A stretch of 64,000 nt of DNA. Origin: Undaria pinnatifida (lineage: Eukaryota > Sar > Phaeophyceae > Laminariales > Alariaceae). The notes below the pieces were generated by a model. That model was given only the letters and a program-made list of their open reading frames with translations. It was not told where the DNA came from and ran no database searches. How positions within the stretch are numbered: position 1 is the stretch's first letter; each line of letters opens with the position of its first letter. The DNA lies in contig JABAKD010000006.1 in NCBI GenBank assembly GCA_012845835.1, forward strand, positions 11,018,945 to 11,082,944, read 5' to 3'. The position numbers were made by a program, and so were the translations under genes. Shown in pieces: positions 45,086 through 57,300 of this stretch.

Positions 45086-46118
45086 TTGCACGTGACTGCG
45101 TACGACCATTTACCTTACAGAAGCAAGTCTATACGTTAGCCATGTTGAGAATATGCGTGGCACATGACTCCTTAATTCAGCCGGGGGGCGTTTCATTATC
45201 CGTACATGCATACCACCGCCCTCGGGGGGACACAAACCTGAAAAAATCTATGGTGTCCAAAAAATCCACACCTTGGACAGATCACGATCTACAGGAGATA
45301 ATCTAGATCCTGTATCTGTTTTTATGTCATTTTGCGCCGAATCTGTGTAGTACAAATCCAAACCATGAAACAGGTGCTAGATTATACACATCATGCGGCC
45401 CCACCCGGCAACACGATCTACAGTACTGGTAAGACATACGGGTCATATAAACCAGGAATCTACCTGCTGCTCTGAGAGGCATAGACTAGATCATTAACAA
45501 TTAATCGGGATCTGATCTGTATGAAGTGTGGAACGATCCAGTCGATTCCACGCCACGGTTTGTTGATCTAAAAAGCGAGCTGTGTTCCCTCTTACCAACT
45601 TAAGCCAGGAAGAACGTGCAGCATCATAAAAGTACCGCCGTGCTTCACGCTTGCCGCACATCTCACGCACGTTGCGCTTCAGCCGCATCCCCTACTTCGC
45701 CGGTCCGGACTGCTTGGTGCTTGCGATGGAATCCCACTATATCTGTCAAGATGTCGTCAAATCCACGGCGTGCATCTAAGTTATCGAAACTACCAATACA
45801 ATTTGAGTATATTTGAACCCGTGCAGGCTGTTGCTGGGAGAAACCCTAACGAACATGTTGTCAAGAAGGCACAGATTCGATGCTAACCGACAAGCATAAA
45901 CTGAAAATAAGTGGGAATACTGAGACCTATGTGCGATAAAAAAGAAGGCAAGTACCGGGGGGGAGAAGGGAAGACACTTGTAACCACGGCTTGTCGAGAA
46001 GGTCATTGAGAGTGAAAACTCGTACGAGTTGAGCTGAAGAGTAAGAGTGATTTCTAACGAATAAAAACCAGGCGTTTCAACAAAAGATGCAAATGACTTG
46101 GCAACAGAGTTGAGATTT
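45086..46118. other. Intergenic, dispersed repeats only
   Basis: 45270-45520 resembles 1975-2240 (gatctaga-rich with cccggcaacacgatct). 45880-46010 resembles 58620-58800 and 39740-39790 (cgataaaa..gaaggc..gtaccg..ggggagaaggg). No gene seen. Confidence 0.5.
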
Positions 46119-46518
46119 CAAGGGCGTGTTCGGCACGGTACGTACCGAGGCGTACCGGCGGTATATACCGCCGGTATGACCGGTACCGGAAGCATCGATA
46201 AGTTCGGCACGACGTCAATATGATCTGTCCGGTTAAATTTTGTCACAACCTGTCCCACTTATTCTCGCTCAATTTTGAGAGTTGACACGTGAAACAAAGT
46301 TGGCAAGAACCGCAAGACCGAGAGGCGTCGAAATCCGGTGTAAAAAAAAAACGTTGAAAATTGCCGTTTTTGGAAAAAATTACCCCGGTATTACCCCGAA
46401 ATTGCCGCGAAACGGAACATATTGCCCCGAAACGCCGGAGGAAATCATCCCGAGTGACACGGGGTGACCTAAGTGCGGCGAAATTTTGATCTGCAGCAGG
46501 GCATTCTTCGAGGTGATC

Positions 46519-47043
46519 CTACAGTGCTCCCCCCAACTGCTGCGGTAACTCTTCGGCATCGCTCCACTCCATGTTCGCATCTTCGGACGATGTGCAGTTA
46601 CCCGAGTCGGCAAAGTATCCCCCGAAGATAAGACCTTCAGACCCCGAACTGCATGCAGCAAGGCACACATCAGCATCTCGCATGTCCTCTTCTCCAAACC
46701 AATTTCGGAGCTCGTCTCCGTCGTCTCCACCTCCCTCAATCTCGAAGACGACCGTCCCATCCTCGACTACTCCCGCCTTGTGTTCGTCGTCTGCAGTGGC
46801 GGGGACTGGAGTGCTGCAGGGCGGCGGTGATTGCCACATGTCAAAGAGCGTGCGCACACCCCGCTTGCTCTCCAAATCCCGCCGCCTTTTTCGTCGGCGC
46901 CGCGCCTGTCGTTTGCTCTTGCCGTCATACTCGACGCCTCCCGAGCTGCACGAGCCGCAGCTGCTGAGGTCACTATCACTGCTGTGTTGGCTACTGCCAC
47001 TGCTGCTATGGTCTTCTTCGTCTCCTTCATAACATGTGTCGTT
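46519..47043 (-). CDS. Unrecognised acidic protein, apparent terminal exon inside hAT-like copy C
   Basis: The open minus-strand frame reads YEGDEEDHSSSGSSQHSSDS, a Cys/Gly turn, a strong basic signal SKRQARRRRKRRRDLESKRG, then GVRTLFDMWQSPPP and a long acidic tail with IEGGGDDGDELRNWFGEED and EWSDAEELPQQLGGAL*. No Met precedes the acidic start and a stop lies just upstream, so I take it as a 3' exon with its acceptor near 47040. Basic NLS-like plus acidic regions suggest a nuclear protein; it may belong to the element. The overlapping 306-codon ORF (46767-47687) is in another frame and looks like read-through. Confidence 0.42.
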   Translation of the reverse strand, partial: NDTCYEGDEEDHSSSGSSQHSSDSDLSSCGSCSSGGVEYDGKSKRQARRRRKRRRDLESKRGVRTLFDMWQSPPPCSTPVPATADDEHKAGVVEDGTVVFEIEGGGDDGDELRNWFGEEDMRDADVCLAACSSGSEGLIFGGYFADSGNCTSSEDANMEWSDAEELPQQLGGAL

Positions 47044-48236
47044 GTCATGTTGGGGTCGAGTGTCCGCAGCGAGTGGTTATGGCGGAGGTGCTGGTTTCCC
47101 GCCGAAGCGGCCAGCTGCTCTTGTTTGGAAGCCACCACGCTTCCTTTTTTTACCGGGAGGACGCCCAGACATGTGTGGGCTTCTGTGGGGCCTTGTGGGG
47201 CCTTGTGGGAGTGTATGGTGCTGCTGTATGATGTGTAGTATGGTGTGTTGTGTGGTCGTGTGGGGTGTGTGAGCACACCAAACTTTGAAAGGCCATATCT
47301 CGCTCCAAAAACAGATTTTTTGAAAAAATGAACGGTCCTGAGTGCAGGTCCAATTCGCCCGAATCCGTTGAGTTTTTCGAAATCTATCGGTGCAAAAGTC
47401 CCCATAGAACCAAACTCTGAGGTCGCCCGAAATGCGGATTTTTGCCGATATTTCCGTAGAATCTCGGCAGAAAAAAGTGGAGTTGGGTAGCGGTGGTGAC
47501 CTCCTCGACGTGAAACGATCAAAACCGGTCTAAAAAACAAAAAATGACCCCACACTCGACCTAGTAAAACCAAACAAAATCTTGCAAAATCTCGACGGAA
47601 TCTCGATTTTTTCGCCAACCAAGAAAAATGCCTGAAACAGAGCTTTCCTACGATATAATGTATGTCACTGGGGGGTACGTCAGTCACTTAAAATAAATTC
47701 GAGGGTGACTTTCGGAAATCGTGGCAAAATTTCACCAGACGGACTATACCGGTATCGAAAACTTCGGTAAGTTAACTTCGGTAAGTTCGGTACGACATCA
47801 ATACCGGTACCTGAAACTTCGGGAAGTTCTGTAGGACATCACTATCGGTACCAGACATTTCGGTAAGTTCGATACGCTATCAATACCGGTACCGGAAACT
47901 TCGGTAAGTTCGGTACGACATCAATAACGGTACCGGACACTTCGGTAAGTTAGGTACGACATCAATACCGGTACCGGCGGTACAGGTATGCACGTACATG
48001 TGCCGGAGCCGGCACCGGTATCGGTGCAACACCGATACCGGTGCCGGACACTCCGGTAAGATGGGCACAACATCAACCCGCTACCGAACACTTCGGTACG
48101 TTTGGCACAATATCAACCCGATTCCACCACATTGTGACGTCATCCCTTGGCTCCAGGCAGCACTCCAAGCCATACACACCCCGGCCCCCAAGCATTTGTT
48201 CCCAGCACGCTCGGTATACCGAGATTCTGAGCACGC

Positions 48237-48578
48237 ATGAGCAAGGGCGCAACTTGCCAGAATGAGGTGGCCTCCAGCAGTGATGCTACCGCTTCTGGTG
48301 GCGGGTCATCTTCGCCAGCTCCCACACACATCAGCGCCGGCGGCAGAAGTTATCGACGTGGACGCGGAAAAGAAAGCCATGCCGGTGATTTTTCCTGTGC
48401 TCCTGTGTACAACTCGCTCACGGGAGACGTGTACGAGTTGCCGGCAGAGACGATCAAAGCCGTCGATGGTTTCCCGGTGCCGGCCGGTTTTCGGAGGGAA
48501 GGGGCGCGTGAAGCCTCGTTTATGTACTCGATTGGCGTGTACGTAGAAACGACCGACGAGAAGACGGCGCCCTGCTGA
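48237..48578 (+). CDS. Unrecognised 113-residue ORF inside hAT-like copy C
   Basis: ATG 48237 gives MSKGATCQNEVASSSDATAS, a Ser/Gly-rich start, a short basic patch (GGRSYRRGRGKESHAG), then a better-structured part: PVYNSLTGDVYELPAETIKA, VDGFPVPAGFRREG and FMYSIGVYVETTDEKTAPC*. It lies between the two subterminal arrays. It could be the N-terminal exon of a degraded hAT transposase (inference; no BED finger or RNase-H residues are visible) or unrelated. Confidence 0.45.
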   Translation: MSKGATCQNEVASSSDATASGGGSSSPAPTHISAGGRSYRRGRGKESHAGDFSCAPVYNSLTGDVYELPAETIKAVDGFPVPAGFRREGAREASFMYSIGVYVETTDEKTAPC

Positions 48579-49531
48579 TAATCCAAAGGGTGCCTTACCT
48601 TTTGAACAGCATACCAGGTATATATCAAGACAAAGATCAAATATGAGCAAAATATTGAAAATATATGAACCAATTGTAATTAAATTAAATCATATACCTC
48701 AGCGGATACCTCAGCGGATACCCCCGGCCAATACCGGATTTGCTCGGTACTTGTACCGCCAATTTATGTCCAGTTTATGTAGCTAAGCGCAAATGTGCGT
48801 CGGTACCTTGCCGGCGGTATATATATACCACCGGTACTGCCGGTATATGTATTCAAGTGTGTGCCGGTACCGGTACCGGTACCGGTACAGACTTTCGTAC
48901 CGGTACCGGACGCTTCGGTAAGTTCGGTACGACATCAATACCGATACCGACAACTTCGGTAAGTTTGGTACGACATCAATACCGGTACCGAAAACTTCGG
49001 CAAGTTCGGTACGACATCAATACCGGTACCGGAAACTTCGGCAAGTTCGGTACACCTCCGGTACCGGACAGTTCGGTAAGTTCGGTGCGACGTCAATACC
49101 GGTACCGGACACTTCGGTAGGTTCGGTACGACATCCATACCGTACCGAGAATACCGGTACCGTACCGAACACACCCTTGTAAGATTTTTATAGGCAAGAT
49201 CTATCTTTTCGGATGAAAAAATCTAATGCAAAATACACAATAATCCAGAATGTTTAATCTTTTTTGGCACATTTTTCGCCCAATTTTTCGGGCCTTACTT
49301 TTTTCGGCCACGATGAGCCAATAGTCCAAAAGATTAGCGAAAAAAAAAAAACATGGTCAAAACCGTTTGTTTACACGTGTTGTTGCCATGGGAATACGTA
49401 CTATAGCGCAAAATGAACCAAATCGACGGTATTTAAAGTTTTGGGTGATACTCGCTGGCAAATTTGATTTGACGATATCACCTCATGAGTCATGAGATGG
49501 CCGACTATGATGATAGTGGAAGTATAAGCTC

Positions 49532-49972
49532 TTGGACTGCGGAAAGGCAAGTCCGGTTGCAAGCTTCAGATCTCAGAAGAAAGAAAGAATATTTACTGTT
49601 GTGGCCCTCCGCGTCAGAAAAAAGGGGATGATGGGAGTAGCGCTGACCGTCACCTCATCATCCCGGGACAATGCCCAGGCTACGGGCAGATGTAGTCTTC
49701 GGGCTGTTGTACTGGCCGAGAGTCCGAACTACAGTGACGTTCTCTGCAGCGTTCCTTCGACCTACGACGTACCGGTATCGAAAAGGTTATCCTTCCAGAC
49801 GTTAATACTTACTCGTTCCGCATTCTTCTCGACTATTCTCGAACTTCTGAAAGATGCCCCGCATACGATTACATATTTTTCTTGTTCGTATTTCGTCGCA
49901 TTTCCGGGTACTGCTTGCATAGATAGACCGCATTACCACGCGTTATTCTTGGGCAGCACTATATTCTACTGA
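49532..49972 (+). CDS. Hypothetical ORF, 146 codons, doubtful
   Basis: An isolated ORF just outside hAT-like copy C. It reads without low complexity (e.g. VVLAESPNYSDVLCSVPSTY and CSYFVAFPGTACIDRPHYHA) but shows no domain and no flanking splice partner that I can identify. It may be chance or an orphan exon. Confidence 0.2.
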   Translation: MDCGKASPVASFRSQKKERIFTVVALRVRKKGMMGVALTVTSSSRDNAQATGRCSLRAVVLAESPNYSDVLCSVPSTYDVPVSKRLSFQTLILTRSAFFSTILELLKDAPHTITYFSCSYFVAFPGTACIDRPHYHALFLGSTIFY

Positions 49973-50079
49973 GCACTGGCTATAGATGACTATGTTATTC
50001 GCCAGCGACTCGATCGGGTTACGGGCTTCGTACTGAGAGAAAGGGATTTCGTGCCCGCAGTTTTCTGATTGGTCAATTT

Positions 50080-51310
50080 TTTATTCCCATATTTTTTTAT
50101 TGGTGGAAAATCCTTGGTCGACATTTGTCGTCATCCGGAATCGTGACGTCACTTTTCTGAAAAAATAAAAACTTGGAAAAGTGGCCGTGGATGATGACGT
50201 CATTCTTATTTTTTCGAAAATTGACCGGAACAAGTTTTATTCGGAGCATTTTTTTGTTGATCACGAACACTTCCGTGTGTTTGAATCTCCTTGCAGTCCA
50301 CGATGCATTCACGCTGGCTCGACGATGAAAGAGAAACAGTCGAAACCTTACGACAAATGTCGCCCCCTCCCCCCCGCCCACCCCCCCCCAACCACGTTCT
50401 TCCACCCCGACCCCCACCCCTACCCCCCACCTCCAGCCCCAACCCCAACCCCAACCCCGACCCTACCCCCACCCCCAACCTCCCCACCCCAACTACCCCC
50501 TCGCGTGTATACGTTCCAGTCCGCGACGCGTTCACGCTGGCACGACTTCTCGAAGATGAAAGAGAAGCAGTGGAAACCTTGAGACAGATGTCCGTCGTCG
50601 AGTACCACAAAACACTCGCTGCATCGCCACGTGGGGGGCGGCAACTGAGCCAAGCCACCAAGGACCTGCTCTGTGTGGCGGGATGCGGGTTGCCGGAGGA
50701 GGTGTGTACTGGTCGTTGGGTCGGGTCGGGTCGGGTCGGGTTGTTGGGTTGGCTTGGGTTGGTTTGTGGGTGGGTGGGTGGGTGGGTGGGTGGGTGGGTG
50801 AGTGCGTGGGTGGGTCGGTTGGTGGGTGAGTAGGTTGGCTCAGTCTGTGTGGCGCGTCCTGTGTCTGACACCCTTTATTGTGGCACAACTTTTTTGTAGC
50901 ATGGCTTGCAGGCTTGTGTTTTGTATCCATTCTGCTCCTCTTTCTTTTATTCTCTTGCCCCTTGCTGAATAAGGGTCGTAACATATTTATTTTATCGTGT
51001 TTTCTCCCAATGCTCATCATGCTTGAAAATACCTACCCGGTATGTAGTACCGAAATAATTGCTACCGTGGTAGATATAGGCCTAACGCTCAACTAAACCA
51101 CCAAGGACGTGCTCTGAGTAGCGGGATACGGGTTGTTTGAGGAGGTGCACGGCTTTTCCTGCATGTGGTTGAGTCGCAGACCCTTCGTCTGGTGCGCCGA
51201 TAATAAGATATTTGGTGCCCGCAGTTTTCCTATTTGTCTTTTTTTTAATGGAAAATTTTATTGGTGACAAATCCTCGGTCGGCTCTAGTCGTCATTCGAG
51301 ATCGTGACGT
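50080..51310. repeat. About 1.1-kb tandem duplication around Tudor-gene exon 50520-50701
   Basis: 50055-50165 (gtgcccgcagttttctgatt ... tgtcgtcatccggaatcgtgacgtca) matches 51212-51312 (gtgcccgcagttttcctatt ... gtcgtcattcgagatcgtgacgtcat). Exon copies inside are also duplicated, so a block containing the exon was copied and then decayed on both sides. Confidence 0.72.
50520..50701 (+). CDS. Tudor-gene exon (LEDEREAVETLRQM)
   Basis: Acceptor acgttccag after a C/CCCCAA-rich tract; donor GAGGAG|gtgtgt followed by (GGGTC)n and (GGGT)n. Two decayed copies flank it: 50285-50355 upstream (ttcacgctggctcgacgatg, aaagagaaacagtcgaaacc) and 51095-51160 downstream (accaccaaggacgtgctctg). Confidence 0.65.
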
Positions 51311-54300
51311 CATTTTTCGGCATAATCGGAGCATCCCTCAATACTCAAAAACCGCGGATGTTACCAGTCGTCACTATTTCTTGAGGCAGGAACGTTTTGC
51401 GCGGCAATTTCTTCGAAAAAAATCACCAATGGGAATACTGTGGGCGCCAAGTGCCTTCTTGTCATTTGCAAGGATTGCTTAAACGGTTTAAGGCTAGTTT
51501 CCCATACCCAAGCCAGCCATACGTAACTGAAAAACATTATCGCACGTGAATGTGTCCCCTATCCCCGGTCTGAAAAAACGCTGCAGTATTTTCAATGGAG
51601 ACCCTTATATACGCCGCATATGGATATTACTAATTCCCTCATCCCCTCCCGGGGTTAACCCCCGATATGGCTGTAATTACCGGCACGTAACTCCAAATGC
51701 CGACAATCCGCAATTACCCATGCGTGATTCTATTTATTTGGCGTTACAACCATCCCTACCTATTGGTTGGCAAAGCCTTGTGTTAAATTCGAGAGTATGC
51801 GAATTTCCAGCTCGCACCGCCCCAAAATGCAAGGATCACTTTCGAAATGGCTGCTGTGACCGCCGACAACCGACCGGCAACGCACAGAAGTTGCCGACCG
51901 TTTCAAAGATGCTGCTGCGCGAGTTCCTAGCGGCAGCTACACTGTTTTTTCAAGCGAATGAGAGTTTTTCCCCGTAACACCGCGCCCTAAAACCACTTTC
52001 AAGTTGGCTGAAGCCGGGATCTGAGACCATGATTCTTCGTCCATCCGCGACTCTACAACCGCCGACCGAGATCTACGACTACCAGAATTCTCCAACCAAC
52101 CCACACAAGTTGACGACAGTAGTTACGCATACAAATCTCCTACTGCGCAACTTCAAGATGCTCAACGTGTTTTTCCTTTGGATGTGGATACGAAAAATAC
52201 AGTGCGGCTAAATGGCTGGGATCATATTAAGACCCCCCCCCCCCTTCAAGAAGTCCGCAACGGTGACTGAGAATACACTAGAATGTCTTTTCTTGGATGC
52301 GAGTGCAAAAATTACTGTATGGCTAGGATCATGTAACCCCCCCCCTCTATATTATACATAGGTTGGGTTGACGTTGGTTGGCAACGACACTGTAAAAAAT
52401 GCCGCTCACTACATGAGCTAGACCACCAGGGTACCGTTTTTTTCGCGGTCGATCACAGCTGGCGGCCGACTTTGATAATTTGTGAGGGGTGGAGAACTTT
52501 TATGCCGCACAAGTGGAATGATCGTATCACGTCGTAACTATGGTGAGACACCCACGAGGCAGTTGCATAGTACTCCTATTGTTGTCTCTGGAAATGGACA
52601 TACCGGAAATTATATTAACTCATTGAAGCTGTCATCCATATTCAAGACCTTTTTTCTTTTCTTTTTTTTATCCTCTGGCGGATGGGGCAAAATAAAGCTT
52701 AAGCTCACTACACTTCCACGTATTTTCATACGCGTCGTGTATCGATTTAACTCAGTTTCTTCAAGTCCGCCTCACAAGCGGTTCTTTGTAGGATGCAGCT
52801 CACCCTTCAAGCGATTCACCGAACACCTCACGGCGCTTCGCGCTGTTGCAAGCAATGCCTGCCTGGTCGGTGAAAACCTGACATGCTCCGTCCCGACATA
52901 CTAGGGATGCGAAGGTCTATACCCTATGATCATACGACTACGGCCACGCATGGAAACCGAGTACACCCTCCGCCCGATCCAGACGACCACAACGACAACT
53001 GAGAATACACTAGAATAAAGGGCGCAACCACGCAACCATCTACAGAAACGGTTACGTGGGAGAAAACCACAGGTTAGACGAAATATGGGCGCAACCACGC
53101 AACCATCTACAGAAACGGTTACGTGGGAGAAAACCACAGGTTAGACGAAATATACTAGTTTTCGTGTTGTTCCCATTTTTGCGGGAAGGGTGTGCACAAC
53201 CCTAATCCTGATACACTAAGCCACACTACAAACGGTACAATAGTGTCTGACCTGTGGGTCTCTCCCGCAGGATCTGGTCTATAAATATTTGCTGTCAAAA
53301 TAAGAGTATATGCCTATACACTGGCTGTATGTAATTACGTTCCCATCTTTAGTTTTAGGGGGTTATCTAAAACTCTAAATTTAACCCTGCAATACCAAAA
53401 AATAAACTAAAGCGGGTACGTACTAGGTACACAAGAGTGTCTGACCTGTGAATTGCCCTCCCAAGCTGGTCTCTTCAACCGACTCCCGTCAATCGTAGCG
53501 TTTCCATCTTTTCTACCCAGGTGGCAAGAGAAGAAAAGTGCCCCTAAAGCCCCAAAGCCCACAAAACAGGGTAGTAGTGTCTGACCTGTGGTTTTGTCCC
53601 AGCCTATTAATAGCAGGTTAGGTAAAAACTAGGTCATCCGCATTTCGATTCAGGAGCCGAGAGAGGAGGAGAACGCCGAGATAGATGACGAACAGACCGT
53701 CTCCGAGCACGGCTCTGAAGGGCCCACGGAGCCTAACCCTGAACCCTGAAGCAACGCTAATATTGGCATAAGAGTGTTTGCTTGAGACCTCTCCCACAGA
53801 CTCGCGTCTACACATAATTCCTCAGAAAATTAGAATAATAGAACGAATTTGTTGGTACAAAAGTGTGTCGCGTATGGGTCTTGCCCATAGACTCGCATCT
53901 TCACATAATTAATTTAAAAATTAAAGGAATGGAACGAATTTACAGAGTGCGTATTGAGAAGAAGAAAGCAAGGTAAACAAATGGAGTACTGTAGATAATG
54001 CTTACGCGGGAAGTGGACACAGAAGGGAGTTTGTATTTGTGCATAGGTTTCCTATTGTTTCCGAGGTCTGTCTTCTTCTTTCGGGGATGTTATGAGTAAT
54101 CAACGTTGAAGCTCATGCTGCACATTGTTGGACGGCAAGCACGACAAAAATGACTTTGTTTCGCCTTTCAATCCGGGGTGTATTTGTGTCTGGTGTACTA
54201 TATGCTGGCGTCTACAAATAGTTTCCTGTCTAAAAGTAATGCGTTCACGTTGGATTCGGGTTGTTATCCAGGTGGTGGGAGAAGAGGAGCCCCCGGAGGA

Positions 54301-57300
54301 GGATGACGAACAGACCGTCTCCGAGTACGACGAAAGGACCCAAGGAGAAGAGAGCGACCAGGACATCGGGGGGTACGCCACCCGAGGCAACGGCGGCGGC
54401 CGCGTTCACCCGTACGCTAAAAGTCGCGCTGGTGATGGCGGCGACAGCGCTGATCAGTACACCGACATTCGCGCCAGCTCCGGCAACGGCTCCGCTAATC
54501 AGTACGCTAAAGGCCGAGCCGGCGCCGCCAAAACTTATGATACAAATGGCGCCGGCGCTGCAAGCAACCGCGCTCATCCGTGCGCTGAGAGCAGCGGAAG
54601 TGCTGGCAACGACAGCTCTGATCAGTGTGGTAAGGGACGAGTCGGCGCCGGCAATGACAGCATTGATCAGTACGCTAAAGTGAGAGACGGTGCTGGCAAT
54701 GGCCGCGCTGGTCGGTACGCTAGAGGTCGTAGTGATGCTGGCAGCGACCCCACCGGCCAGCTCGCCAGAGGTCGTGGATGTGCTGGAAGTGACCGCGTTC
54801 ATCCGTACGCTAAAATAGGGGGGGGGGCTGGCAACCGCCACGCTACCACCAACGCTAAAGGCCGTGCCGGCGCCGGCAGCGCCACTCGTAGCGCTGATCA
54901 CAACGATAAATGTTGTGGAGGCGGTGGCAACGATAGCGCTGATCAGTACGCTAAAGTTCGCGGCCGTGCTCGTAATGAACCCCCCGGTCAGAGTACCAAA
55001 GGTCGCGCTGGTGTCGGCATAGACCCCGCCGCACTGTACGCCAAAGGCTATGGCGGTGGTGGTGTTGGTGGTGCCAGTGGCAGTGGCAACGGTGGTGGTG
55101 TTGGTGGTGATGTTGGTGGTGAGGGTGGCATTGGTAGGGGTGGCGGCGATGGTGGTGGTGGCGGTGTTGGTGGTGGTAGCGACAACGTTGGAAACGACCG
55201 TCGTCGCGGTAAAAATAGTAATCGCAGGCGCATTGCTTACTTAGACGACGACATAGAGATCGTCCCCCCGCCACGGAGTCACCTTCTGTGGCAAGCATCT
55301 CCGGATGCGGCTGGCGCGTTGTCACCGCGCGGCGTGGGGTCATCGCGCGACCGATGCACCAATAGAATCGGAATCCGCGGAGCTAAGGATGGTCGAACAT
55401 GCAGAAGCACCAGCACCGGGGGCAGCGGTAATAGTGTCGGCGGTGGCGGCTGCGCGAGCGACAGCGGTGGCGGCAGTGGCAGTGGCGGTGGTGGTGGACG
55501 TGGTGCTGACGGTGGCGGCGGCGGCGGCGGCGCCAGTGCTGGCGACGTTTTCCGTGAACCAGTTAATGAAAGGCGAGCGATCAGTTATTCCCGTGGCACC
55601 GCGGGGAGGGAGTGGGGAGGGAGGGCCACTATTTCATGGATGGCGGTAGTCGTATGGCCATAAGGGGGGAGGGGGGCTTGTCGTCGGTATAAACACACGC
55701 GTACGGATAGCCTGCACCTCCTAAACCTTATTTCGTTACCCGCTGGTCAGGGTATACAGAGGACGCCCGCGCTAAAGGTTTATTTTCGTAAGATATTCAG
55801 ACGCGTTTTCTCACAATATGTACGAATTTTGACCCAAGGAACGATGCTCATGGTCAGGCGCCATACTCAGTCCCGCAAACTAGCCAATAGTAGTATGTGC
55901 TCGATGGTCGGACAAAATGCGAAATTAAAGCGCCACGCCAAAGTACCGTTTCTTATTAGCGAGCGCGTTCTGTAATATGCACGTGGGAAACATTTTTGGT
56001 CGGTGTTCAATATTGGCGAAATATTAGTGGTCGTTGGGGAGCGATCCTGCACTACCGTGAAAATGTGATCGGTTGTATCGACATCGAAATCGGCGTCGGA
56101 ATTGTCAGGTGGATGAAAAATGTCGTGCTATTAAGCTGCACCCACGACTTTGGCGACAAATCGCTTGAAATTAGTATGGCACGGGTGCTGCGATAGGGGG
56201 GGCAGATGGCCAAGAGTTTCTAACTATATAACGGGGCTCGACTACCCAATCTCGTTGGAATATCATTGTGTTTGGCAACTGAATTCGTCATATACATATA
56301 ATTAGTAATGAAACATTGTTCATGGGAGTATGTGTTCCTCTTATTTCAGTTTTTGACCAAGGTACAGAGTTTATCGTTAGACAATCCTCAGAACCCTTGG
56401 TTGCAGCACCTCTACATAAGGTAGCATGCGTCATGGGACAATGTTTGCAGTGCTAAAAGTGTTAAGCCAATTTGGGACTACCCCCGCGGAATCCTTTTTT
56501 CTTCAGAGAACACGACAACGCAAGAAAGGCGTATTTTTGATCCCTGCGAAATCTAGAATGTGTTGCCTGCGGCTCACAATCAACGGCAAAGCACCAAAAC
56601 ATAAAAAAAAGGTACTGGCGCGGGAACGGACATACAGCATGTGCTCTACCGAATACCAGAACATGAAAAAAATGTGCTGGCGCGTGAACGGAGATACAGC
56701 ATGTGCTCTACCGTCATTCGTCCTTTCGGAAATTCATTTTTTTCTCGCATTACGTCCCAGTCATTTGTTCCAAAAAACGAGGGCGCATTTAAATCGCCTT
56801 CCCCGCTCAGCACAACAGGCGAACTGTCAGCAACGATAAACGACCCACACATTTTGTGTTTTACAGTTCAGCAAGGAAACCTGCCCACCTTAACCGTCCT
56901 GTTCGCGCGCTCTTTCCCTGTCCCTGTCCAGGATCCCTGCCGCCAAACCCAGCGGGTATCGGTCCCCTCTTTCCATCGCGACCCGCATGCGTCTCGCTTC
57001 TACTTCGCCGATAGCAACACCGGTATATGCAGCTGCCACTCCTGCTGCTGCCGGTGCTCCCGCTTCTGCCGCTGCCGCTTCTGCCGCTGCCGCTGCTACT
57101 GCTGCTACTGTCGTAACCCGCACACCCCCCTTTCGATCGCGACCCGCTACTGCTGCTCCTACAGCTGCCGCTACTGCCGATGATGTTGCTACTGCCAAGG
57201 CGAGGGCAGTGTCCCCCCGGGTGACATCGTCGGTGTCTCCGAGGGAAGCGGCGGTAGCAGCGGCGGCAGCAGCAACGGCACTAGCGGCTAGCGTACCACC

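Larger units (their letters stand above)
46119..49178. mobile_element. hAT-like DNA transposon copy C (different subfamily)
   Basis: Ends caagggcgtgttcggcacgg and its inverted partner caagggtgtgttcggtacgg, flanked by TGAGATTT / TAAGATTT (7 of 8 identical). Subterminal arrays of about 45-60-base units (taccggtaccggacacttcg, gtaagttcggtacgacatca) occupy 47745-48120 and 48720-49170. The design parallels copies A/B (palindromic core plus acttc.g.aagttc) but the bases differ throughout. Coordinates of the ends are exact to within a few bases. Confidence 0.8.

Noticed and set aside
46767-47687. 306-codon minus-strand ORF
   Set aside because: No domain and partly repeat-like; the overlapping frame with NLS-like and acidic regions (46519-47043) is more protein-like. 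Kept only as read-through.
50740-50835. (GGGT)n / (GGGTC)n as telomere-type repeat
   Set aside because: Short, mixed units, located after an intron donor; no telomeric context. Treated as a microsatellite.
54245-54901. 218-codon minus-strand Ala/Ser/Val ORF opposite the Gly/Ala repeat exon
   Set aside because: A by-product of a 45-60-base GC-rich minisatellite; the plus frame is supported by a phased acceptor and an acidic unique N-terminal part.
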